From the NCBI GenBank assembly GCA_018819175.1, contig JAHJQQ010000037.1, forward strand, positions 1-17,207: a DNA stretch of 17,207 bases. The letters are read 5' to 3'. Position numbers and translations under genes: made by a program. The notes beneath the pieces were generated by a model, which searched no databases, was not told the origin of the DNA, and saw only the letters and a list, made by a program, of their open reading frames with translations. Source of the DNA: Gammaproteobacteria bacterium (GTDB lineage Bacteria > Pseudomonadota > Gammaproteobacteria > Thiohalobacterales > Thiohalobacteraceae). Of the stretch, positions 6,808-12,886 are shown piece by piece (positions within the stretch are counted from its first letter, which is position 1; every line of letters begins with the position of its first letter).

Positions 6808-8895
6808 GTGAGTAAGGAGCAACAAATTCTGCGTCTCATCATCATTGAAGAGACTCAAAACGACGCGGAAGCCATCGCCAACGTCTTGCGCAACGCCGGC
6901 CAGGCTGTGCGTTTCATGTATGTCGATAATCAAGAGGCTCTGGACCAGGCACTGGACCAGCAGCGTCCCGATATTGTTATCTGTTCGCTCGGCCTGGACG
7001 CCCTGGGCTTGGAACAGCTCAATGCTGTGCTGTCCGCCCGCAGTATGAATATCCCTGTAATCGCCATTGGTCACGAAGCCAATGAACCCCAGGTCATCGA
7101 GGCGCTGCGCGCCGGCGCCATCGACCTGGTGTCCTTCGACCAACCGGAACATATGCAACTGGTGGTTTCCCGCGAACAACGCAACCTGGACATGCAGCGC
7201 GATCTGCATTTCTACCGTACCGGCCACAAAGAAAGTGAACGCCGCTGCCGCACCTTGCTCGACAGCTCGCGCGACGCCATTGCCTATGTGCACGATGGCA
7301 TGCATATCTACGCCAACAGTTCCTATCTGGAGATGTTTGGCTTCCAGGATCTGGACGAAATCGAAGGCGCTCCGATCATGGACATGGTGGCCAGCGACGA
7401 TCACGCCACGTTCAAGGAATTCCTGCGTACCTACGGCAAGGAACCGAATGGTCCTGACCAGCTGGATGTGAAATGCACCAGTGCCAAAGGCAACTTCAAC
7501 GCCAAAATGGAATTCACCCAGGCCTCCATCGATGGTGAGCCCTGTACCCAGATCATTATTCGCGACCAATTGGTCGGTGACAAAGAACTGCAACAGAAGC
7601 TGAAATACCTGAGCAAACAGGATGTCCTTACCGGCCTGTTCAATCGCCAGTATTTCATGGAAGAACTCGAACTCGCCGTCAGCAATGCGCGCGCCGGTTC
7701 CGGCAATGGCAGTCTGCTCTATATCCTGCTGGATAATTTCAAATCCGTAAAGGAATCCGTCGGCTTGGGTGCCAGCGATCTGGTCGTCAGAGACATAGCC
7801 CATTTGATCAAGGATAAAATCTCGGATCTCGGCATGCCGGCCCGCTTCGGCGACAACTCTTTCACCGTGTTGCTCAAAGGCAAAGATGCGACCGAGGCTC
7901 AGGCGCTTGCCGATCAGCTCCGCCGCACTATCGAAGAACACATCATTGATGTTGAAGGCCGCACCCTTACCATCACGGTCAGTATCGGCATCAGTCTGAT
8001 CACGGAAAGCGCGCCGGATGCGCATGAACTGCTGTCCCGCGCCGATCTCGCCTGCGAAGTGGCGCGCTCCTCGGGCGGCAACCGTGTGCATCTGCATAAC
8101 CCGGTCGCCGATGAACAGATCGGGCGCGAACGCGAGCAGCAATGGAATCACCTCATTCAAGAGGCGCTATCCGAGGACCGTTTCCATCTGGTCTATCAGC
8201 CTATCGTCAGTCTGCAAGGCGAAACGGACGAGAAATACGAAGTACTGCTGCGCATGCGTGACAGTGAAGGCGAGGATATCCGTCCCGGCCAGTTCCTGCC
8301 GGTCGCGGTACAGACCGGACAGATCGCCGACATCGATCGCTGGGTGCTCAGCAAAGCGATTACTGTGCTGGCCGAACGCCGTCGCGGTGGAGCCAACACG
8401 GTGTTCTTCATCAAACTCTCGGGCACAACGTTGGAAGATCATGAACTGCCGCTATGGATCAATCAGCAGCTCAAGGATGCGCGTCTGGCCAGCGACGCTA
8501 TCGTGTTGGAAATCGCCGAGGCCGATGCCAGCCAGTATCTGAAGAGCGTCAAGGCATTCGTGACCGCCATCAGCAGCCTGCATTGCAAAACGTCCATCGA
8601 ACACTTTGGCAGCAGCCCGAATTCGTTCCAGTTGCTCAAACACCTACCGGTCGATTACCTGAAAATAGACGGCAAGTTCATCCACAATCTGATGAGCGAC
8701 AGTGATAATCAAGCGGTGGTGAAATCCATTGTCGACATGGCGCGTTCCATGAACAAGGTCTGCATTGCCGAATTCGTCGAAGACGCCAGCAGCCTCACTG
8801 TGCTGTTCCAGCACGGCGTCCATTACATCCAGGGCTACTTCCTGGCCGAACCGGCCGAAGGCCTGAACTACGACTTCTCCGAAGGGTCGATCTAG
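6808..8895 (+). CDS. fimX: FimX-like degenerate GGDEF/EAL c-di-GMP receptor (type IV pilus regulator)
   Basis: This 695-residue protein has the FimX architecture, REC-PAS-GGDEF-EAL, and nearly the length of P. aeruginosa FimX (about 690). The start is a GTG preceded by GGAGGA. The REC-like domain (about 8-125) has Ser in place of the phosphoacceptor Asp (DIVICSLGL). A PAS domain follows at about 143-255. The GGDEF domain (about 263-427) reads GDNSF at 348-352, so cyclase activity should be lost. The EAL domain (about 437-690) has EVLLR (Glu478), IEHFG instead of the catalytic DDFG, and KLS instead of the metal-binding NLS. It keeps LKID, AEFVE and QGYF. Phosphodiesterase activity is therefore unlikely while nucleotide binding can persist, as known for FimX. 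In Pseudomonas and Xanthomonas, FimX governs PilB-driven pilus assembly and twitching. No pil genes lie in the window. Confidence 0.9.
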   Translation: MSKEQQILRLIIIEETQNDAEAIANVLRNAGQAVRFMYVDNQEALDQALDQQRPDIVICSLGLDALGLEQLNAVLSARSMNIPVIAIGHEANEPQVIEALRAGAIDLVSFDQPEHMQLVVSREQRNLDMQRDLHFYRTGHKESERRCRTLLDSSRDAIAYVHDGMHIYANSSYLEMFGFQDLDEIEGAPIMDMVASDDHATFKEFLRTYGKEPNGPDQLDVKCTSAKGNFNAKMEFTQASIDGEPCTQIIIRDQLVGDKELQQKLKYLSKQDVLTGLFNRQYFMEELELAVSNARAGSGNGSLLYILLDNFKSVKESVGLGASDLVVRDIAHLIKDKISDLGMPARFGDNSFTVLLKGKDATEAQALADQLRRTIEEHIIDVEGRTLTITVSIGISLITESAPDAHELLSRADLACEVARSSGGNRVHLHNPVADEQIGREREQQWNHLIQEALSEDRFHLVYQPIVSLQGETDEKYEVLLRMRDSEGEDIRPGQFLPVAVQTGQIADIDRWVLSKAITVLAERRRGGANTVFFIKLSGTTLEDHELPLWINQQLKDARLASDAIVLEIAEADASQYLKSVKAFVTAISSLHCKTSIEHFGSSPNSFQLLKHLPVDYLKIDGKFIHNLMSDSDNQAVVKSIVDMARSMNKVCIAEFVEDASSLTVLFQHGVHYIQGYFLAEPAEGLNYDFSEGSI

Positions 8896-8914
8896 AAACA
8901 AGTCGGCCTGCTTG

Positions 8915-9029
8915 TAGGGCGCAATAGCGAAGCGTATTGCGCCGGATGTTTATGTTTGCTGGATAACCCATCGCATCTCCCCGCTGCAAAACATGCGGCG
9001 CATGACGGCCTGCGGCCTAATGCGCCCTA
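8915..9029. repeat. Two-hairpin intergenic repeat with terminal TAGGGCGCA repeats
   Basis: The ends are TAGGGCGCA (8915-8923) and TGCGCCCTA (9021-9029). Inside, GGCGCAATA (8918-8926) pairs with TATTGCGCC (8935-8943) around a GCGAAGCG loop. GGCGCAT (8997-9003) pairs with ATGCGCC (9020-9026) around an inner GGCC-TGC-GGCC. The structure fits a non-coding mobile repeat of about 115 bp. It lies just after the FimX-like gene and could also act as its transcription end. The GCGCAATAGCGAAGCG core resembles a repeat I recognise from other proteobacterial intergenic regions. Confidence 0.6.
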
Positions 9030-9056
9030 GCAAACACCGATCAGCGTAAAATCCCC

Positions 9057-9085
9057 TTGTACGTTCTCACTTCGTTCTCTATGAT
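9057..9085 (+). promoter_or_regulatory. Predicted sigma-70 promoter of the LexA-like gene
   Basis: TTGTAC (9057-9062) and TATGAT (9080-9085) are separated by exactly 17 bases. The -10 matches consensus at five of six positions, the -35 at three of six. A transcript would start near 9091-9093, giving a leader of under 30 bases. The spacer is filled by a LexA-type operator, so repressor binding would block polymerase directly. Confidence 0.65.
9063..9077 (+). promoter_or_regulatory. LexA-type operator 1 (GTTC-N7-GTTC)
   Basis: GTTC-TCACTTC-GTTC is an exact match to the direct-repeat SOS box known for alphaproteobacterial LexA. It occupies the promoter spacer between the -35 and -10. With flanking bases it is an inverted copy of operator 2 over 18 positions (16 identical). 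Confidence 0.75.
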
Positions 9086-9098
9086 AAGCCCCAATAGG

Positions 9099-9113
9099 GA
9101 ACGAAATGAGAAC
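9099..9113 (-). promoter_or_regulatory. LexA-type operator 2, inverted (GTTC-N7-GTTC on the minus strand)
   Basis: GAAC-GAAATGA-GAAC reads GTTC-N7-GTTC on the other strand. It covers the ATG at 9106, just downstream of the predicted transcription start. Together with operator 1 it makes a symmetric pair centred about 36 bases apart, suitable for cooperative autorepression. Its overlap with the first ATG makes the ATG at 9118 a serious alternative start. Confidence 0.7.
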
Positions 9114-9717
9114 GATTATGCCGACCCCCAGCCAAAACAAGGTCCTGCAGTTCATTCGCCAGCATCTGCTCCAGCACGGCCACGCCCCCAGCCTGAGCCA
9201 GATCGCGGCCGGTCTCGGGCTGCGCTCCAAAACGGTGGTGCATCGCCACGTCCAGGCCCTGGCCGAGGCCGGTCATCTGCAGGTCGATCCGGGCCGCCAT
9301 CACGGCATCTCCCTCACCGACAAAGTCGCAACCGAGGCGTTCAGTCTGCCATTGCTGGGACGCATCGCCGCCGGTCGGCCGATCGAAGCAATCACGGATG
9401 AACACAGCCTCAATCTCGCGGAATTTTTGTTGGGCCCCAACCGTTATGCCCTACGTGTGTTCGGTGACTCCATGATCGGCGCCGGCATTCTCGACGGCGA
9501 CACCGTGGTGGTGGAACAGCGCGACACGGCCAGCGATGGCGACATCGTCGTGGCCTTGATCGACGATCAGGAAGCGACGCTCAAACGTATGAAGCGTCGC
9601 AAGGACGGCATGATCGAACTGATCGCCGCAAACCCGGCCATCCCGACCATGGTGTACCCCGCCGACCGGATACGACTGCAGGGCGTGGTGGTCGGGCAAT
9701 TGCGCAGCTATCGCTGA
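9106..9717 (+). CDS. lexA: LexA-family SOS repressor (alphaproteobacterial-type DNA-binding domain)
   Basis: A self-cleaving repressor of 203 residues (E. coli LexA has 202). The N-terminal winged helix has a recognition segment LRSKTVVHRHVQALAEAG (39-56), much closer to the LRSKSGIHRLI-ALEERG of alphaproteobacterial LexA than to E. coli LexA. The C-terminal S24 peptidase domain has the Ala89-Gly90 cleavage site in GRIAAGRP, nucleophile Ser122 in GDSM, and general base Lys160, so RecA-stimulated autocleavage should work. The start is open: ATG 9106 has a weak AGGGA, but it lies inside operator 2, and ATG 9118 (MPTPSQNKV) gives a more usual LexA N-terminus. The next gene on the strand is a Y-family polymerase. 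This may be the main LexA or a second, cassette-specific one; the window cannot say. Confidence 0.9.
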   Translation: MRTIMPTPSQNKVLQFIRQHLLQHGHAPSLSQIAAGLGLRSKTVVHRHVQALAEAGHLQVDPGRHHGISLTDKVATEAFSLPLLGRIAAGRPIEAITDEHSLNLAEFLLGPNRYALRVFGDSMIGAGILDGDTVVVEQRDTASDGDIVVALIDDQEATLKRMKRRKDGMIELIAANPAIPTMVYPADRIRLQGVVVGQLRSYR

Positions 9718-9740
9718 GAAATTAACAGAAAATATTTTTT

Positions 9741-10017
9741 GAACCGCAAAGGCGCAGAGGCGCAGAGAATGATTAATGAAAAATCCAAACAGCTTTATCA
9801 GAGCATCTACTTGGCACCTCTGATGTTAAACATGTTTTTCTAGGTTGAATTGCAGACATACATTATTTGCAGGCCTATGGTCTATTCGTCATTCCGGCGC
9901 AGGCCGGAATCCATGTAATTCAAGGCACTGGATTCCGGCCTGCGCCGGAATGACGGATTGTTCAGAGTTTCCATAAATCATTCTCTGCGCCTCTGCGCCT
10001 CTGCGCCTTTGCGGTTC
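9741..10017. repeat. Composite inverted-repeat element with GGCGCAGA octamer arms
   Basis: The left arm (about 9741-9782) and right arm (about 9968-10017) are inverted copies beginning GAACCGCAAA and carrying tandem octamers GGCGCAGA. The left has two units (9751-9766) and the right has three (9984-10007). Beyond the octamers both continue GAATGATT then ATG. The interior contains the separate palindrome at 9887-9955 and no gene. The element fills nearly the whole gap between the LexA-like and polymerase genes, so it probably arrived by transposition of a non-autonomous repeat. Arm octamers of this kind are, to my memory, widespread in environmental bacteria. Confidence 0.7.
9887..9955. repeat. 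REP-like palindrome with 27-bp perfect arms
   Basis: Positions 9887-9913 and 9929-9955 are exact inverted copies, 27 bp each, around a 15-base loop. Each arm starts or ends with CGTCATTCCGG and contains its own small dyad (ATTCCGG...CCGGAAT). This resembles the CGTCATTCC-type palindromic repeats scattered in many proteobacterial genomes. It is nested inside the octamer-arm element and could end or weaken transcription from the LexA-like gene. Confidence 0.75.
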
Positions 10018-10079
10018 GAATAAAGATTTTTCGGCTCCCCAGCAACCCCGCCCATTTCAGATATCGTAGCAGGTTCAAG

Positions 10080-11315
10080 ATGTCTACAGCCCCACTCCTC
10101 TGGCCACGCGCCATTATTCTGGTCGACATGAATGCGTTTTTCGCTTCGGTGGAACAACGTGATCGGCCCGAGCTGCGCGACCGCCCCATCGGCATCACCA
10201 ACGGCGCCACCGGCACCTGCATTATCACGTCGTCATATGAGGCGCGCGCCTGCGGCGTCAAGACCGGCATGCGTGTGAAAGATGCCCTGCGATTGTGTCC
10301 CGATTTCGTACAGATACCGGCGCGACCGCAACGCTATGCGCGCATCTCCACTGACATTATGGAAGCATTGATCGACATCACGCCGGACGTCGAGGTGTTC
10401 TCCGTCGACGAGGCCTTTCTTGATATCACCCGGTGCCAGCGCTTGTTGGGAACACCTGAACAGATCGCACAACGCACCAAGGATCGGGTGTGGGCCGCCT
10501 GCGACCTGCCCTGTTCAGTGGGTGTTGCCGGCGACAAGACCACCGCCAAATATGCCGCCAAGCTGCACAAGCCCGATGGCCTCACCGTGATTCCACCCTG
10601 GGAAACCGTACAACGCCTGCGCGATGTCCCACTGACCGAACTCTGTGGCATCGGCAGTGGCATCGGTCGCTATCTTGCCGAACGCCATGTCTACACCTGC
10701 GGCGACATGGCGCAACTACCGGTCAGCGAACTGGCACGTCGTTTCGGCAATCTGGGACGGCGCATCTGGCTGATGGCACAGGGTCTTGACCCTCTGCCTG
10801 TGGAGACCCGTATCGCTCCGCCAAAAAGCATGGGCCATGGCAAGGTGATGCCGCCGAACACGCGTTCGCGCGAGGTGATGCTTACCTATCTGGAACACAT
10901 GAGTTACAAAATCGGCACACGGCTGCGTCGGCATGACATGGTCGCGCAGCAGTATTTCATTGGCCTGCGCGCCGATTTCGGCTGGCTTGGCGACAGCTAT
11001 CGCACGCTTTATCCCGGTAACGATGCTGCACCATTGATGCAGCTGTGTCGACGCATGCTGGCGGAACACTGGTCCGGCGAGGGCGTGCATCAGGTGCAGG
11101 TCACGGCACTTGATCCGCAGCCATGCGGCGGGCAATTGCAACTGTTCGAGGCACCACCCAACCACAACGACCAGGTCAATGCCGTCATGGATGCCATCAA
11201 TCGCCGCTTCGGGGAATTCGCGCTTGCTCCCGCGCGTTTATTGAATCGTTCGGATATGCCGAACGTCATCGCGCCGGCCTGGAAGCCGCATGGTCATCGG
11301 CAAACGATTGAATGA
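10080..11315 (+). CDS. Y-family DNA polymerase (DinB/UmuC superfamily)
   Basis: A 411-residue translesion polymerase. Both catalytic carboxylate motifs are intact: ILVDMNAFFASVEQ with Asp16, and SVDEAFLD with Asp110 and Glu111. It is therefore an active-type enzyme, unlike ImuB. The SYEARACGVKTGM segment and a helix-hairpin-helix-like LCGIGSGIGRYL (189-200) fit the family. A little-finger domain follows, and QLQLF (352-356) matches the beta-clamp-binding consensus QLxLF. The tail ends APAWKPHGHRQTIE. Placed after a LexA-family repressor, it should be the effector of a damage-inducible mutagenesis cassette, analogous to umuD-umuC or lexA2-imuB arrangements. No imuA or dnaE2 is present nearby. 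Upstream there is only a weak AGG and no GTTC-N7-GTTC box, so expression may depend on read-through from the LexA-like promoter. Confidence 0.92.
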   Translation: MSTAPLLWPRAIILVDMNAFFASVEQRDRPELRDRPIGITNGATGTCIITSSYEARACGVKTGMRVKDALRLCPDFVQIPARPQRYARISTDIMEALIDITPDVEVFSVDEAFLDITRCQRLLGTPEQIAQRTKDRVWAACDLPCSVGVAGDKTTAKYAAKLHKPDGLTVIPPWETVQRLRDVPLTELCGIGSGIGRYLAERHVYTCGDMAQLPVSELARRFGNLGRRIWLMAQGLDPLPVETRIAPPKSMGHGKVMPPNTRSREVMLTYLEHMSYKIGTRLRRHDMVAQQYFIGLRADFGWLGDSYRTLYPGNDAAPLMQLCRRMLAEHWSGEGVHQVQVTALDPQPCGGQLQLFEAPPNHNDQVNAVMDAINRRFGEFALAPARLLNRSDMPNVIAPAWKPHGHRQTIE

Positions 11316-11395
11316 AGCAGATGCTAATTGCGCGCGATAGAAAATAACGTTCGCGCCATTGAAGAAAATTGCTGGACGTAAGACGACGTCTTTAA

Positions 11396-11482
11396 TCAAA
11401 TAACCAAACCGGTAAGCAACAGCCCAAGCAGAAGCGCCACCAACCAAAGACAATCTTCCAGCGACAAGGTTTGCATTTTCAT
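11396..11482 (-). CDS. Putative 28-residue small membrane protein
   Basis: An ORF beginning MKMQTLSLEDCLWL continues into an unbroken hydrophobic run of Leu, Val, Ala and Gly, with one Thr, and ends LVI before TGA. That is enough for one transmembrane helix with a short N-terminal polar part. The support is the ribosome binding site: AAAGGAGGT at 11488-11496 on the minus strand, near-perfect anti-SD complementarity with 5 bases to the ATG, stronger than that of any other gene in the window. A possible promoter lies upstream (TTGTTT near 11540-11545, with an AT-rich stretch behind it). I do not recognise a family. It lies between the polymerase gene and alr and has no evident partner. Confidence 0.55.
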   Translation of the reverse strand: MKMQTLSLEDCLWLVALLLGLLLTGLVI

Positions 11483-11785
11483 GACATACCTCCTTTCCAA
11501 CCTCGAATGCATCGTTAACTATGCGTAAAAATAAAAACGCTTAAACAACACCTGAATCGAGGGGTAGGAAGAGTCTACGCGCAGTTCATGACGAGCGGAA
11601 TACTGTATATCGCATCCACATCTGTGACACAGACAAACATCAAACGTAAAGAATACGGATACAAAGAAATGATTTATCGCGCGAACAGTGCATCGAAAGT
11701 CGTTGATTGGATGGAAGACAGGACAGTAAGAAGTTGCAAAGATGTTGCGGAAAAACGGCGTCAGGAAAATCGACACCTGTGGATA
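11483..11785. other. AT-rich intergenic region between the small ORF and alr
   Basis: Apart from the ribosome binding site and possible promoter of the small ORF, I see no supported gene. Longer open frames exist on both strands but lack a ribosome binding site and family features. Just after the alr stop the minus strand has a weak dyad (CTGTGG...CCACAG near 11776-11798) and then a GATTTTCC stretch, a poor terminator candidate. Confidence 0.4.
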
Positions 11786-12886
11786 TCAGGTAACCACAGC
11801 GGCCGATGCAGCCTCAATAACCTCGACCGGGACACGCGATGCGATGGCGCACACCAGCTCATAGGGTATGGTGCCGGCACAGCGCGCGATCTCTTCCGCC
11901 GGCAGATCCTGCCCCCATAAAACAACCGAATCACCGATGCATGCCTGCGGCTGTTCACGCAAATCAACACAGAGCATATCCATCGACACACGTCCAATCA
12001 GCGTGGTACGCCGCCCATTCACCAACATGGGCGTACCGGTAGGCGCATGCCGTGGATAGCCATCGCCATAACCGGCAGCGACCACGCCCACGGGCATATC
12101 CTCGGGGCACACCCAGGCGCCACCGTAACCGACAGCCGCACCACGCTCGAAATGATTCACGGCAATCAGCTTTGATTCCAATGTCATCACGGGACGTAAC
12201 CCATGATCCGGCCCGGTATCACCGGAGAACGGCGAAATGCCATACAGCATCAGACCCGGCCGTATCCAATCAAACTGAGTTTCCGGCCAACCCAGAAGAC
12301 CACCGGAATTGGCCAGCGAACGCACGCCGGAAAAGTCTTCGAACACCGACTTGAAACGATCGCATTGACGTTGCGTCTGCGCACTGCGACGATCATCGGC
12401 ATAACCGAGATGCGAAAACAGACCGATGCCATTAACGTTGGCGCAGGCCTGCAGACGCTGATACATGGCTGGAACAGTGTCAGGCGCGAAACCCAGCCGA
12501 TGCATGCCGGTGTCGACCTTCAACCAGACATCAATCGGCTGTGGCATTCCAGTGGACTCAAGCTGGCGTATCTGGCGTTCCGTATGCAATACAGGGATCG
12601 TGCGATAATGGCTGACCGCGGCCAACTCATCACGATCGAAGAATCCTTCCAGCAAGGTGATCGGATGTTGGATACCCGTCTCGCGCAGGCGGACAGCCTC
12701 TTCCAGACAGGCCACGCCAAAACCTTCCGCCTCGCGCAACGCCTGTGCGACACGCACCAGCCCATGACCGTAGCCATTGGCCTTGACGACCGCCATCACA
12801 CGACTCTGCGGCGCAGCGGCACGCACACAGCCGAGATTGTGCCGCAGCGCATCGAGATCGATACGCGCGCGGAGCGGACGACTCAT
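11786..12886 (-). CDS. alr: Alanine racemase
   Basis: A PLP-dependent cytoplasmic enzyme that interconverts L- and D-alanine, supplying D-alanine for peptidoglycan. The PLP lysine is in AVVKANGYGHG (Lys35) and the second catalytic base is Tyr254 in AVGYGGAW. The C-terminal VSMDMLCVD motif and a length of 366 residues fit the family (359 for E. coli Alr). Its ATG overlaps the dnaB stop in ATGA, implying translational coupling. It is the last gene of the rpsF-to-alr run, an arrangement (dnaB-alr) common in gammaproteobacteria. Whether another racemase such as dadX exists cannot be seen. Confidence 0.96.
   Translation of the reverse strand: MSRPLRARIDLDALRHNLGCVRAAAPQSRVMAVVKANGYGHGLVRVAQALREAEGFGVACLEEAVRLRETGIQHPITLLEGFFDRDELAAVSHYRTIPVLHTERQIRQLESTGMPQPIDVWLKVDTGMHRLGFAPDTVPAMYQRLQACANVNGIGLFSHLGYADDRRSAQTQRQCDRFKSVFEDFSGVRSLANSGGLLGWPETQFDWIRPGLMLYGISPFSGDTGPDHGLRPVMTLESKLIAVNHFERGAAVGYGGAWVCPEDMPVGVVAAGYGDGYPRHAPTGTPMLVNGRRTTLIGRVSMDMLCVDLREQPQACIGDSVVLWGQDLPAEEIARCAGTIPYELVCAIASRVPVEVIEAASAAVVT

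Noticed and set aside
6589..8160. 523-codon minus-strand frame antisense to the FimX-like gene
   Set aside because: It mirrors the codon structure of a well-supported plus-strand gene; long antisense frames are common in GC-rich DNA, and no domain is recognisable.
9741..10017. Possible CRISPR array because of repeated octamers
   Set aside because: The units are 8-base tandem repeats without spacers, arranged as an inverted pair, and no cas genes are present.
10080..11315. ImuB, the inactive polymerase of the lexA2-imuA-imuB-dnaE2 cassette
   Set aside because: The catalytic acids Asp16, Asp110 and Glu111 are all present, whereas ImuB lacks them, and imuA and dnaE2 are absent.
11519..11776. 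85-codon minus-strand frame after alr with several cysteines
   Set aside because: It needs a GTG start right at the alr end with no ribosome binding site, and its composition looks like random translation of AT-rich DNA.
11588..11920. 110-codon plus-strand frame running into alr
   Set aside because: Its second half is antisense to conserved alr codons, and it has no ribosome binding site or family features.
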